DNA of 64,000 nucleotides, from positions 213,958 to 277,957 of the forward strand of contig NZ_JACHXQ010000003.1 of assembly GCF_014192285.1 (NCBI RefSeq). The letters are read 5' to 3'. Made by a program: the position numbers and the translations under genes. Shown piece by piece: positions 19,388 through 28,576 of the stretch (position 1 is the stretch's first letter; every line of letters starts with the position of its first letter). The notes beneath the pieces were generated by a model. The model saw nothing but the letters and a program-made list of their open reading frames with translations. It ran no database searches and was not told the DNA's origin. The DNA comes from Halomonas fontilapidosi. GTDB taxonomy: Bacteria > Pseudomonadota > Gammaproteobacteria > Pseudomonadales > Halomonadaceae.

Positions 19388-22182
19388 ATGCTAGACAGCC
19401 CCTGGAACGCCAGGTGCCCGGCATGAGCTGCCAAGGCTGCGTGGCCAAGATGCGGCGGGCCATCCAATCTCGGGACACGCAGGCAGAAGTCTCCGGCACG
19501 CCCACCGAAAAGCGTCTCGAGGTCACCACCACCCTGACCGATGACGACCTGGACAAGGCGCTGGCCGAGGCCGGTTATCCCCCGGCTGGCCGGCGGCACT
19601 GTGAGCGCAGCGTGCCGGGCATGAGCTGCCAGGGCTGTGTGGGCCGGATGCGCAAGGCCATCCAGGCCGAGGACCCCGACGCGGAGGTGACAGGCTTCCC
19701 GGATGAGAAGCGCCTGGCGGTGAACACCACGCTGGATGACACCACCCTGGACCGTCGGCTGGAAGAGGCCGGCTACCCCCCCGCTCGGCCCACGAGCGCG
19801 GCCGAATCAGACGCCGAGACACTGCCCGAGTCGGAGAGCCCATCGGCCGCAGAGGCGCCCGAACAGGCCACCGAGCGAGGCGAGACACCTCAGGCGGACC
19901 AGACGGGCACGCGGGCGACGACCCAGCGTCTGTCGATCAGCGGTATGACCTGCGCCAGCTGCGTGAAGAGCGTCCAGCAGGCCCTGGAGCGTACCCCCGG
20001 CGTGGTCGGCGCAGAGGTCAACTTCGGCACCCACACCGCCCAGGTACGCGGCAGCGCCGACCCGGATGCGCTGGTCCGTGCCGTGGAGGACGTGGGCTAT
20101 GGTGGCGAGCCCATCGTCGACATGCGCGAGGCCGAGCAGGCCCGTGCCGAACGCGACGCGCGGGAGTATCGCCGCCGCCTGAAGGGAAGCGGCTGGTCGC
20201 TGGCGCTGGCCGTGCCGCTGATGGCCAGCATGTTCATCTTTCACCCCCACCCCGTGGGCGCCGGGCGGCTCTACTGGCTGGTCATCGGGGTGCTGACGCT
20301 GGCGGTGATGGTGTTCCCGGGCCGTCACTTCTTCGTCAATGCCTGGAAGAACCTCCGCCACCACCAGGCCAACATGGATACCCTGATCGCCATGGGCACC
20401 GGCACCGCCTGGCTCTACTCCATGGCGGTGGTGGCCATCGGGCCCTGGCTGCCCGAGGTGGCCCGGGGCATCTACTTCGAAGCCTCGGCGATGGTCATCG
20501 GCCTGGTGCTGTTGGGCAATGCCCTGGAGCTACGAGCACGCGGCCGGACCAGCGATGCCCTCAAGCGGCTGCTCGACCTGCAGAGCCGCACCGCGCGGGT
20601 GATCCGCGACGGCGAGGAGCGCGAGGTCGAGGTCGATGAGGTGCGCGAGGGCGACCAGATTCGCGTGCGCCCCGGCGAGCGCCTGCCGGTGGACGGCGAG
20701 GTGACAGAGGGACAGAGCCATATCGACGAGTCCATGCTCACCGGCGAGCCCCTCCCGGTAGCGAAGAGCGAGAAGGACGAGGTGAGCGCCGGCACCGTCA
20801 ACGGCAAGGGCTCGCTGGTCTATCGTGCAACGCGCGTGGGCGCCGACACCCGCCTGGGCCAGATCACCGAACAGGTGGCCAGCGCCCAGAACTCCCGCCC
20901 GCCTATCGGCCAGCTGGCCGACAAGGTGTCGAGCGTCTTCGTGCCCTCGGTGATGATCATCGCCGTGATCACCGCGCTGGCCTGGTTCAATGTTGGTGCC
21001 GAGCCGCGGGTGATCCATATGCTGGTCACCGCCACCACGGTGCTGATCATCGCCTGCCCCTGCGCCCTGGGTCTGGCCACCCCGATCTCCACCATGATCG
21101 GCGTCGGCAAGGCGGCCGAGCACGGCGTGCTGGTGAGAAGCGGCGATGCCCTGCAGACCGCCAGCAAGCTCACCACCCTGGTGGTGGACAAGACCGGGAC
21201 CCTGACCGAGGGCAAGCCGGAGGTGACGGAGTCAGAGGTGCTCGAGGGTGACGAGCGAGACATGCTGGGCCTGGTGGCGGCTCTGGAGCGCGGCTCCGAG
21301 CACCCCCTCGCATCCGCCCTGATGAGCCACGCGGAAGAGCGGCAGGCCGAGCCCGGCGAGATCCGCGACTTCGACACCGTCACCGGCGGCGGGGTCAAGG
21401 CGACCACCGCCGACGGCAAAGCACTGCTGCTGGGCAATGCCCGGCTGCTGGAGGAGGCCGGCATCGACCTCAGAGAAGGGCGCGAGATGGCCGGCACGCT
21501 GGAGGAGAAGGCCCGCACCGTGGTCTATCTGGCGGTGGATGGCCGCCTGGCCGCGCTGTTCGGCATCAGCGACCCCTTGCGTCATGACACCATCGCCGCC
21601 GTGAAGCGCCTGCAGGCCGACGGCCTCAAGGTGGTGATGCTCACCGGCGACAACGCGCACACCGCCGGGGCCATCGCCCGAGAGGTCGGCATCGATGACT
21701 TCCGTGCCGGCCTGCTGCCCGAGGACAAGCACGCCGAGATCGAGCGCCTTCAGGCCGCGGGCGAGGTCGTGGGCATGGTGGGCGATGGCATCAACGACGC
21801 TCCGGCACTGGCCCGCGCCGACGTGGGCTTCGCCATCGGCCAGGGCACCGACGTGGCCATCGAGAGCGCCGGCATCACCCTGGTGCGTGGCTCGCTGCAC
21901 GGCGTGGCGGCCGCCATCGAGATCAGCCGGGCTACCCTGCGTAACATCAAGCAGAACCTGGTGGGCGCCTTCGGCTACAACACCCTGGGCATTCCCATTG
22001 CCGCGGGGGTGCTCTACCCCGTCACCGGCACCCTGCTCTCGCCGATGATCGCCGGGGCCGCCATGTCGCTCTCCTCGATCACCGTGGTCAGCAATGCCAA
22101 CCGACTGCGCTTGTTCCGCCCTTCCGGCGAGACCGGTAACGGCGACAGCGGCAGCCAACCGCACAAGGAGGCCAAGTCATGA
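19384..22182 (+). CDS. copA: Copper-translocating P1B-type ATPase
   Basis: A 932-residue Cu(I) efflux ATPase. Three N-terminal metal-binding domains are seen: GMSCQGCV (13-20), a near-copy GMSCQGCV (79-86) and a canonical GMTCASC (187-193). A charged linker (about 137-180) separates the second and third. Eight membrane segments carry CPC (about 557-559), and the YN and MSLSS residues of TM7 and TM8 indicate the P1B-1 copper class. DKTGT (about 602), GDGIND (about 800) and the ATP-site HP (SEHPLAS) are intact. It is coupled to the merR gene before it and a 25-residue membrane peptide after it (ATGA overlap). The metal is inferred from the TM signature. Confidence 0.94.
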   Translation: MNARQPLERQVPGMSCQGCVAKMRRAIQSRDTQAEVSGTPTEKRLEVTTTLTDDDLDKALAEAGYPPAGRRHCERSVPGMSCQGCVGRMRKAIQAEDPDAEVTGFPDEKRLAVNTTLDDTTLDRRLEEAGYPPARPTSAAESDAETLPESESPSAAEAPEQATERGETPQADQTGTRATTQRLSISGMTCASCVKSVQQALERTPGVVGAEVNFGTHTAQVRGSADPDALVRAVEDVGYGGEPIVDMREAEQARAERDAREYRRRLKGSGWSLALAVPLMASMFIFHPHPVGAGRLYWLVIGVLTLAVMVFPGRHFFVNAWKNLRHHQANMDTLIAMGTGTAWLYSMAVVAIGPWLPEVARGIYFEASAMVIGLVLLGNALELRARGRTSDALKRLLDLQSRTARVIRDGEEREVEVDEVREGDQIRVRPGERLPVDGEVTEGQSHIDESMLTGEPLPVAKSEKDEVSAGTVNGKGSLVYRATRVGADTRLGQITEQVASAQNSRPPIGQLADKVSSVFVPSVMIIAVITALAWFNVGAEPRVIHMLVTATTVLIIACPCALGLATPISTMIGVGKAAEHGVLVRSGDALQTASKLTTLVVDKTGTLTEGKPEVTESEVLEGDERDMLGLVAALERGSEHPLASALMSHAEERQAEPGEIRDFDTVTGGGVKATTADGKALLLGNARLLEEAGIDLREGREMAGTLEEKARTVVYLAVDGRLAALFGISDPLRHDTIAAVKRLQADGLKVVMLTGDNAHTAGAIAREVGIDDFRAGLLPEDKHAEIERLQAAGEVVGMVGDGINDAPALARADVGFAIGQGTDVAIESAGITLVRGSLHGVAAAIEISRATLRNIKQNLVGAFGYNTLGIPIAAGVLYPVTGTLLSPMIAGAAMSLSSITVVSNANRLRLFRPSGETGNGDSGSQPHKEAKS

Positions 22183-22256
22183 GCTGGATCGTCAATCTCG
22201 CCGGCCTGGCGCTGATCGTCCTGATCGCCTGGTGGTTCTGGGGGAGCCAGCGCTGA
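22179..22256 (+). CDS. 25-residue single-pass membrane peptide after copA
   Basis: A tiny ORF whose ATG overlaps the copA stop (ATGA), with a strong AAGGAGG ribosome site 7 bp before it. The product is a short polar start (MSWIVN), one hydrophobic helix (about 5-21) with a WWFW edge, and GSQR. Its sequence resembles the membrane anchor at the start of small cupredoxin-domain proteins often found next to copA; here the cupredoxin domain is absent. It may be a relic of such a protein or a functional small subunit comparable to CcoS-like peptides. Function unknown. Confidence 0.65.
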   Translation: MSWIVNLAGLALIVLIAWWFWGSQR

Positions 22257-22298
22257 GCCTTGCTAGACTGAAAGGGCGTACAGGGATCGGAGGTAACC

Positions 22299-22718
22299 AT
22301 GCCAAAGCTCAACGGCGTACTGGAGACCGCGCTCTACGTGGAGGACATGGACCGTGCGCGGACCTTCTTCGAGGGCGTGATGGGGCTTGAGCCCTTCACC
22401 GCCGACCACCGCTTCACCGCCTACGATGCCGGCGCAGGCACGGTACTGCTGCTCTTCCGGCGCGGCGAGACGCTGGAGACGGTGGTGCTGCCGGACGAGA
22501 TGGGCACCATCCCGCCCCATGACGGCAGCGGCCACGTGCACCTCGCCTTCGCCATTGCCGCCCGGGAACTCGCGGCCTGGGAGGGACAGCTAGAGGACCA
22601 CGGCATCGCCATCGAGGGGCACACCCACTGGCCGCGGGGCGGGAAGAGCATTTATTTCCGCGACCCCGATGGGCACCTGCTGGAACTGGCCACGCCCGGC
22701 GTCTGGCCCAACTACTGA
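22299..22718 (+). CDS. VOC (glyoxalase/bleomycin resistance) family protein
   Basis: A 139-residue single-module vicinal-oxygen-chelate protein with two beta-alpha-beta-beta-beta repeats: VLETALYVEDMDRARTFFEGVMGL at the start, SGHVHLAFAI in the middle and IYFRDPDGHLLELATPG at the end, the classical metal-ligand region with His and Glu. Substrate is not predictable; relatives act on methylglyoxal adducts, antibiotics or catechols. GGAGGT precedes the ATG. It may be cotranscribed with the copper operon (42-bp gap). Confidence 0.88.
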   Translation: MPKLNGVLETALYVEDMDRARTFFEGVMGLEPFTADHRFTAYDAGAGTVLLLFRRGETLETVVLPDEMGTIPPHDGSGHVHLAFAIAARELAAWEGQLEDHGIAIEGHTHWPRGGKSIYFRDPDGHLLELATPGVWPNY

Positions 22719-22738
22719 CAGGAGTCTTGTCAGCGCCA

Positions 22739-22864
22739 CTGAAAAGTCGGTGAGCGAAGGTCAGACAAGGCAAAAATCGGCGAAAAGACGGAGTTTACGT
22801 GTTTGTAAATGAGTACTTTGAGCTGATTTTTAACGCCGTATGGCCGAGCGCAGCCACTTTTCAG
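22739..22864. repeat. 126-bp imperfect palindromic element (MITE-like)
   Basis: The element opens CTGAAAAGTCGGTGAGCG and closes with the approximate inverse, GCGCAGCCACTTTTCAG. The halves stay partly complementary to a central TTTAC/GTAAA, so a transcript would fold into one long hairpin. It lies between convergent genes, and its right end contains the stop codon of yitT (22861-22863). No ORF of its own. I recall similar units between genes in related genomes but cannot confirm the family here. Confidence 0.6.
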
Positions 22865-23478
22865 CTGACGCCCATATAGCGACCCGGCTTATGATTCAGC
22901 GCAATGATCAGGTTGAGTGCCACGGCGCCCAGTACCGAGAGCCCTACCCGCTCCATCGGCAGGATCAGCAGGGCGACCAGCATGATGAGGGCATCGATGC
23001 CCAGCTGAACGTAGCCCGCCCGCCAGCCGTAGCGATCCTGCAGGAAGAGCGCGAGGATATTGATCCCGCCGAGGCTCGTGCGGTGGCGGAACAGCACCAG
23101 CATGCCGATGCCGATCAGGCTGCCGCCCATCAGGGCCGCATAGAGCGGCTGCAGCCACTCGATGCGGATCCAGCCGACCGTGAGTTCCGAGAACACCGAG
23201 ACCAGGCCAATGGCCATGAAGGTGCGCAGGGTGAAGCTCCAGCCCATCCGGCGCACGGCCAACCAATAGAAGGGCAGGTTGATCAGGAAGAACCAGACGC
23301 CGAAGCGCCAGCCGGTGGCATACTGCATCAGAAAGGCCAGACCCGCGGTGCTCCCGGTGAGCAGCATCGCCTGGGTATAGAAGCTCACGCCGAGGGCGAC
23401 GAAGAGCGTGCCGACCAGCATCGCCATCACGTCCTCATGGGGGCGATGGGGGTCGGTAGGAAGTTCCTGGGGATCCAT
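22861..23478 (-). CDS. YitT family membrane protein
   Basis: A 205-residue integral membrane protein with about six hydrophobic segments. Family-like features are VGTLFVALGVSFYTQAMLLTGSTAGLAFL at the N-terminus and FRHRTSLGGINILALFLQDRYGWRAG in the middle. The C-terminal soluble DUF2179 domain of Bacillus YitT is missing, so this is the short form. Function unknown. Its ribosome site (AAGGAAAG) sits at the recJ stop, 10 bp away, so it is likely cotranscribed with recJ. The last codon and stop fall inside the palindromic element. Confidence 0.8.
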   Translation of the reverse strand: MDPQELPTDPHRPHEDVMAMLVGTLFVALGVSFYTQAMLLTGSTAGLAFLMQYATGWRFGVWFFLINLPFYWLAVRRMGWSFTLRTFMAIGLVSVFSELTVGWIRIEWLQPLYAALMGGSLIGIGMLVLFRHRTSLGGINILALFLQDRYGWRAGYVQLGIDALIMLVALLILPMERVGLSVLGAVALNLIIALNHKPGRYMGVS

Positions 23479-23488
23479 CTCTCTTTCC

Positions 23489-25291
23489 TTATAGTGGCTC
23501 GGCGTAGTCGATCATCAGTTGCAGACTCTCGCGTCCTCGCCAGCGGTTGCGGTTGAGCTTGAAGGCGCAGCGCAGCGGATCACCGACGCCAAAGGCCGGC
23601 ATCTCGCCGGGGGTCAGGGCACGAAACCAGATCGCCTTCAGGCTGGTGGCCCCGGAGGAAAGCTCCAGCATCAGGTGGCTGCCATCGGCCCCTACCGGAC
23701 GCAGCGCCTCGACCAGGAAATCCCCCTGGAACAGCGGGGCATCGAACTCCCGGCCGAAGGGCGCAAGCCGTTCGAGCTCATCCAACGTGGCGAGAGCAAG
23801 CTGACGGGGCGCGAGCTCGCCATCGGTGAAGATCCGCGGACAGAGTTCGGTATCGCCCAACTGCTCACCGACCGCCTGCAGGAAGGCCGCATGAAATGCC
23901 GTCACATGATTGCGCGGCACCCCGACGCCGGCGGCGCCGCGGTGACCGCCGAAGCGCGGCAGCGCCTCCGGCGCCAGCGCGAAGGTCCGCTGCAGGGCAT
24001 CGCGCAGATGCAGCCCCTCGATGGAGCGTCCGGAGCCGGTGAGCATGCCCGGAGCCGCTGCCGGCGTCAGAACCAGGGCCGGTCGGCCGAAAGCCTGTAC
24101 CAGGCGGGAGGCGACGATGCCCTGCACGCCCGGGTGGCCATCTTCCAGAAAGACAACGATGGCAGGCTCATTGGCGGTCAGGGCCGGCAGCGCCAGGGCC
24201 TTGGCCTCCTCGGCCATGTCCGCCTCGATCGCCTTGCGTGACTGGTTGTCCTGATCCAGCGTCTCCAGATGCCGCGCCGCCGTGGTGTCATCCCCCGCGA
24301 GCATAAAGTGCAGCGCCGCGTAGGGATCATCGAGCCGCGAACGGGCATTGATCCGCGGCCCCATCTGGAAGGCCAGGGTCTCGGCATCGAAGGGCACGCT
24401 GTCGCCCCCCAACCGCTCGGCCATGGCGCGCCAGCAGGCGGCTTCCATGCGATTGATCAGTGCCAGGCCGTGGGTCACCACCGCGCGATTGGCCGCGCTA
24501 CCGCCCAACGAGACGCAGTCTGCCACCGTGCCCAGCGCCACGTAGGAGAGCCAGGGCGAGAGTTTTGGCGTCGCCGCAGGCACCACGCCCCACGCAATCA
24601 GCACGCTGCGCGTCAGCGACATGACCAGCCAGGCCACCATGCAGCCGGCGATGGTCGGGTCGGGATAGGTGCAGTCGTCGCGGGTGGGGTTGACCACGGC
24701 GAAGGCCGAGGCCGGCGGCCCCTCCACCGGCAGGGCGTGATGGTCGCTGACCACCACCTCGATACCGGCTTCCTTGAGCCGGGCAATGCGCGGCTCGTCG
24801 GAGCTTCCGCAGTCGGCGGTGATCACCAGGCTCGGCCGCGGCGAGAGCGCCAGGGTGCGCTCGACCAACGGCAGGCTGATGCCATAGCCGTCGTGGATAC
24901 GATGGCCGATCAGGCTGTGCAGGCGGGCCTCGGGCACCCCGAACAGTTCGACCAGGGTACGACGGATCACCACGTGGGAGGTGATGCCGTCCACGTCGTA
25001 GTCGGTGAGGATGCCGATATGCTCGCCATCCACCACCGCCTGGGCGATACGCTCGGCCGCACGCCCGGCGTCGGCGAGCTTCTCGGGATGGGCCAGGTGG
25101 CGCAGGCTCGGCGAGACCAGCGGCGCCAGCTCGCCCCGGTAGCCGTTGATCCGCCCCGCCAGCACCCGGGCCTGCAGTTCCGTCAGGCCCTCTTCACGGG
25201 CGCGCGCATACAGCGCCTCATCGCGGGGCCTGGGCTGGATGCGCGGCTTCAAGCGCTCATTCAGGTCGATGGGATCGGTGACGGCGTCCAA
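23489..25291 (-). CDS. recJ: Single-stranded-DNA-specific exonuclease RecJ
   Basis: A 600-residue DHH/DHHA1 phosphoesterase degrading single-stranded DNA 5' to 3' in RecF-pathway recombination and mismatch repair. Motifs: ILTDYDVDGITS (motif I, DxDxD), VITADCGSSDEPR (II/III region), VVSDHHALP (DHH), and GGHRGAAGVGV in the DHHA1 part. The preferred start is TTG at 25291, spaced six bases from GAGGAG; the ATG in that gap is out of frame. The open frame further upstream runs antisense through a repeat element and is not protein-like. It lies downstream of thrC on the same strand. Confidence 0.93.
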   Translation of the reverse strand: MDAVTDPIDLNERLKPRIQPRPRDEALYARAREEGLTELQARVLAGRINGYRGELAPLVSPSLRHLAHPEKLADAGRAAERIAQAVVDGEHIGILTDYDVDGITSHVVIRRTLVELFGVPEARLHSLIGHRIHDGYGISLPLVERTLALSPRPSLVITADCGSSDEPRIARLKEAGIEVVVSDHHALPVEGPPASAFAVVNPTRDDCTYPDPTIAGCMVAWLVMSLTRSVLIAWGVVPAATPKLSPWLSYVALGTVADCVSLGGSAANRAVVTHGLALINRMEAACWRAMAERLGGDSVPFDAETLAFQMGPRINARSRLDDPYAALHFMLAGDDTTAARHLETLDQDNQSRKAIEADMAEEAKALALPALTANEPAIVVFLEDGHPGVQGIVASRLVQAFGRPALVLTPAAAPGMLTGSGRSIEGLHLRDALQRTFALAPEALPRFGGHRGAAGVGVPRNHVTAFHAAFLQAVGEQLGDTELCPRIFTDGELAPRQLALATLDELERLAPFGREFDAPLFQGDFLVEALRPVGADGSHLMLELSSGATSLKAIWFRALTPGEMPAFGVGDPLRCAFKLNRNRWRGRESLQLMIDYAEPL

Positions 25292-25346
25292 GCCATGCTC
25301 CTCTGGTTCAAGTCGGTGACCGTTGGGCAAGAGAAGGCGCCGGACC

Positions 25347-25470
25347 GAGCGAGGGGCACCGGGGACAGGCCGAAGAGGGGGTCCTATGCCAGGGATGGCA
25401 TCGGTAGCGCCCAGGGAAGGGTTCACAGCGCCCCCTCGCAGGCTTGTCGCCGGGTCAGCCCCAAGCGGGC
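25347..25470 (+). repeat. Intergenic repeat element, copy A (recJ-thrC)
   Basis: About 120 bp, closely matched in inverted orientation by 26963-27083. Shared blocks include GGTCCTATGCCAGGGA, GGCATCGGTAGCGCCCA and GGGTTCACAGCGCC. Arms such as CGAGGGG/CCCCTCG and GGGGACAG/CTTGTCGCC give partial dyad symmetry. The ORFs that cross it (73 residues on plus, the recJ extension on minus) are by-products of the repeat. Confidence 0.75.
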
Positions 25471-25553
25471 ATCGTACGCCAGCGGCGCTTGGGCTTCACA
25501 CAACTAGCCCAGCGGCCTCGTTGCCTCTCGCTTCCAGCGTATAGCTTTCAGCT

Positions 25554-26942
25554 TTAGCGACGGTTCTCGGCAACAAACTGCTGCACGGCGGAAAGCTCCG
25601 CGGGCAACACGCTATAGCGCTCTTCACGCTCCAGCAGGTCATCCATGTGCGGCGGCAGCGGCACCCCCGGAAAACCGGCCTTGACCACCGCCTCGGCGAA
25701 CTTGGCCGGGTGGGCCGTGGCCAGCGTGATCACCGGCGTCTGCGCATCGGCACGCGCCTGCTCGGCGGCACGATAGCCGGTGGCGGTGTGCGGATCGAGA
25801 ACCTCCTGGGTGCGGTGATGCGCCTCGCGGATCACCTCCAGAATGGTGGCATCACTCACGCTGTGGCTGGCAAAGGACTCCCGCAGCCGGGCCAGCGGCG
25901 CCTCGGCCAATGCCGAGGGCTCGGCCTGGAAGCGCTCCAGCAGGGCCCTCACGGCGGCGCCATCGCGCTCATAGGCCTCGAACAGCAGCCGCTCGAAGTT
26001 GGACGACACGACGATATCCATGGAGGGCGCCAGGGTCGCCACCAGCTCCTGCTTGGAGAAGTCGTTGTCGGCCAGGGTCCGGTGCAGGATGTCGTTGGCG
26101 TTGGTGGCGATGATGAACTGCTTCACCGGTAGCCCCATGCGCTTGGCCATGTAGCCGGCGAAAACGTTGCCGAAGTTGGCCGAGGGCACGCAGAAGCTCA
26201 CCGCCCGGTGGGGGGCCCCCAGCGCCACAGCCGAGGCCACGTAATAGACGATCTGGGCCATGATGCGGGCCCAGTTGATGGAGTTCACCGCCACCAGCCG
26301 GGTGCCATCGAGAAAGCCCTGGTCGGCGAAGCTCGCCTTGACCATGGCCTGGGCGTCGTCGAAGTTGCCTTCGATGGCGACATTGAAGACGTTGTCGGCC
26401 AGCACCGTGGTCATCTGGCGGCGCTGCACCTCCGAGACCCGCTGATGGGGATGGAGGATGAAGATATCCAGGTTGTCACAGTGGCGGCAGCCCTCGATGG
26501 CCGCCGAGCCGGTGTCGCCGGAGGTCGCCCCCATGATGACGGCCCGCTCGCCGCGCTTCTGCAGGAAGTGATCGAGGATGCGGCCGAGCAGCTGCAGGGC
26601 CACGTCCTTGAAGGCCAGCGTCGGGCCGTGGAACAGCTCGAGCAGGAAGTGGTTGGCATCGAGCTGGTTGAGCGGCACCACGGCGTCATGGCTGAAGGTG
26701 GCATAGGCCTCCTCGACGATGCCGCGAAAGGTCGCGTCGTCGATCTCGCCGTTGACGTAGGGCTTCATCACCCGGAAGGCGATCTCGGCATAGGAGAGCC
26801 CGGCCATGGATGCCAGCTCGTCATGGGAGAGCTGCGGGACCTCTTCCGGCACGTAGAGACCGCCGTCGCTGGCCATGCCGGTAAGTACGACCTCCTCGAA
26901 GGAGAGCGCGGGCGCCTGCCCGCGGGTACTGATATAGCGCAT
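25554..26942 (-). CDS. thrC: Threonine synthase
   Basis: A 462-residue PLP enzyme converting O-phosphohomoserine to threonine. It begins MRYISTRGQAPALSFEEVVLTGMASDGGLYVPE, the bacterial class II threonine synthase start. The PLP lysine lies in GPTLAFKDVALQ (HGPTLAFKD), the phosphate cup in GATSGDTGSAAIEG. Two adjacent ATGs (26945, 26942) share one ribosome site (AAGGA); the second gives the family start. The upstream frame is the repeat element. The stop lies downstream of hom in the usual hom-thrC order, with a 232-bp gap filled by copy B of the repeat. Confidence 0.95.
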   Translation of the reverse strand: MRYISTRGQAPALSFEEVVLTGMASDGGLYVPEEVPQLSHDELASMAGLSYAEIAFRVMKPYVNGEIDDATFRGIVEEAYATFSHDAVVPLNQLDANHFLLELFHGPTLAFKDVALQLLGRILDHFLQKRGERAVIMGATSGDTGSAAIEGCRHCDNLDIFILHPHQRVSEVQRRQMTTVLADNVFNVAIEGNFDDAQAMVKASFADQGFLDGTRLVAVNSINWARIMAQIVYYVASAVALGAPHRAVSFCVPSANFGNVFAGYMAKRMGLPVKQFIIATNANDILHRTLADNDFSKQELVATLAPSMDIVVSSNFERLLFEAYERDGAAVRALLERFQAEPSALAEAPLARLRESFASHSVSDATILEVIREAHHRTQEVLDPHTATGYRAAEQARADAQTPVITLATAHPAKFAEAVVKAGFPGVPLPPHMDDLLEREERYSVLPAELSAVQQFVAENRR

Positions 26943-26962
26943 CATTCTGTTCCTTTGCTCGC

Positions 26963-27083
26963 TCGGAGCTGATCCGGGAACAAGTCTTCGAGGAGGCGCT
27001 GTGAACCCATCCTTGGGCGCTACCGATGCCGTCCCTGGCATAGGACCTCCTCTTTGACTTGTCCCCGGCGCTCCTCGCGGAAG
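26963..27083 (-). repeat. Intergenic repeat element, copy B (thrC-hom)
   Basis: Inverted counterpart of 25347-25470, in the 232-bp gap between hom and thrC. On the plus strand it reads GAGGAGGCGCTGTGAACCC, then GGGCGCTACCGATGCC, TGGCATAGGACC and CTTGTCCCCGG. The rest of the gap (27084-27174) holds AGCTT-containing imperfect heptamers (ttccagcttctagctttcgg), also seen near 25530. Confidence 0.75.
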
Positions 27084-27174
27084 ACAGCGACAGCCAGCTA
27101 GCAGCTTGTCGACATCCGTCGACGTTCTCTTCCAGCTTCTAGCTTTCGGCTTACAGCTCCGGGCATAGCCCGGC

Positions 27175-28497
27175 TCATTCCTGCTCGTCCAGCGACTCAA
27201 CCCGAATGCGCGTCACGGGGCCGGCGATGTCGGCCAGCGACTCGATCAGGCGGATCGCCTCGTTCATCTGCTTCTCGCGGGTACGATGGGTCAGCAGGAT
27301 GATCGGCACCAGCTCGCCCTCGGTGGCCTCCTTCTGGATCAAGGCCTCGATGGAGATCCCCTGCTCGGAGAGAATCGTCGCCACCCGTGCCAGCACGCCA
27401 GGTCGGTCCACCGCCAGCAGCCTCAGGTAGTAGGCGGTGATGATGTCCTCCATGGGCATGATCGGCAGGTCGCACTCCGGCTCGCCGATGCCGCTGAAGG
27501 CCAGGTAGGGCACCCGGTAGTGGTGATCGGTGGCGATGTCGCGCGCCACGTCGAGCAGGTCGGCGACCACCGCCGAGGCGGTGGGCTCGGCGCCGGCCCC
27601 GGCTCCGTAGTAGAGGGTCGGCCCCACGGCGTCGCCCATCACCGCGATGGCGTTCTTGACGCCGTGGACGCTGGCCAGCAGGCGCTCCTTGGGGATCAGG
27701 GTCGGGTGCACGCGCAGCTCGAGGCCCGATTCGGTGCGCTTGGAGATCCCCAGGTGCTTGATCACGTAGCCCAGGTTGTCGGCCTGCTCCACGTCCTCGG
27801 CGGTGATGCGCGAGATGCCCTCGGTGTAGGCCTTGTCGAACTGCAGCGGCACGCCGTAGGCGATGGAGGCGAGGATGGTCAGCTTGTGGGCGGCGTCGAT
27901 GCCCTCGACGTCGAAGGTCGGGTCGGACTCGGCATAGCCCAGCGCCTGGGCCTCGGCGAGCACGTCCTCGAAGGCCCGTCCCTCGTCGCGCATGTGAGTC
28001 AGGATGTAGTTGCCGGTACCGTTGATGATGCCGGCCACCCACTCGATGCGGTTGGCCCCCAGGCCCTCGCGCAGCGACTTGATCACCGGGATGCCGCCGG
28101 CCACCGCCGCCTCGAAAGCGACGATCACGCCCTTCTCGTGGGCGGCGCGGAAGATCTCGTTGCCGTGCACGGCGATCAGCGCCTTGTTGGCGGTGACCAC
28201 GTGCTTGCCGTGCTCGATGGCGGTAAGCACCAGCTCGCGGGCTACGTCGTAACCGCCGATCAGCTCGACCAGCACGTCGATGTCGGGGTTAGTGGCCACC
28301 TCGAAGACGTCGGAGGTGGTCCGAATACCGGTGGTATCACACTCGGGATTGAGGCTGCGAAACGCGACCTGCTCGATGACGATCGGACGTCCCGCCCGCC
28401 GGGCGATGTCGTCGGCATTGCGTGTCAGCACGTTGAAGGTTCCGCCACCGACGGTCCCCAGGCCACAGATTCCCACTCTCACCGGTTTCAATGTCAT
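27175..28497 (-). CDS. hom: Homoserine dehydrogenase
   Basis: A 440-residue NAD(P)-dependent enzyme reducing aspartate semialdehyde to homoserine, the branch to threonine and methionine. Rossmann start VRVGICGLGTVGGGTFNVL, catalytic-domain segments GGIPVIKSLREGL and INGTGNYILTHM, and a C-terminal ACT domain (about 355-430, LRLLAVDRPGVLARVATILSEQGISIEAL) that mediates threonine feedback. The start at 28497 (MTLKPVRVGI) is the family start; an ATG 14 codons upstream is not. Confidence 0.96.
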   Translation of the reverse strand: MTLKPVRVGICGLGTVGGGTFNVLTRNADDIARRAGRPIVIEQVAFRSLNPECDTTGIRTTSDVFEVATNPDIDVLVELIGGYDVARELVLTAIEHGKHVVTANKALIAVHGNEIFRAAHEKGVIVAFEAAVAGGIPVIKSLREGLGANRIEWVAGIINGTGNYILTHMRDEGRAFEDVLAEAQALGYAESDPTFDVEGIDAAHKLTILASIAYGVPLQFDKAYTEGISRITAEDVEQADNLGYVIKHLGISKRTESGLELRVHPTLIPKERLLASVHGVKNAIAVMGDAVGPTLYYGAGAGAEPTASAVVADLLDVARDIATDHHYRVPYLAFSGIGEPECDLPIMPMEDIITAYYLRLLAVDRPGVLARVATILSEQGISIEALIQKEATEGELVPIILLTHRTREKQMNEAIRLIESLADIAGPVTRIRVESLDEQE

Positions 28498-28576
28498 TCC
28501 CCTCGTTCTGGCGTGTGTCTCAGCGTGGATCGGGCCCATCCGGGCCCGCTGCGCCGACGTTCATCGACGTCGGTCG

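Noticed and set aside
25292..25426. Upstream extension of recJ to an ATG (45 codons)
   Set aside because: The added residues come from the repeat element read on the minus strand; the TTG at 25291 has a proper ribosome site.
26946..27200. Upstream extension of thrC (85 codons)
   Set aside because: Encoded by the repeat copy; its peptide (GGPMPGTASVAP...) is shared with an unrelated frame at 25323-25544, showing it is repeat-derived.
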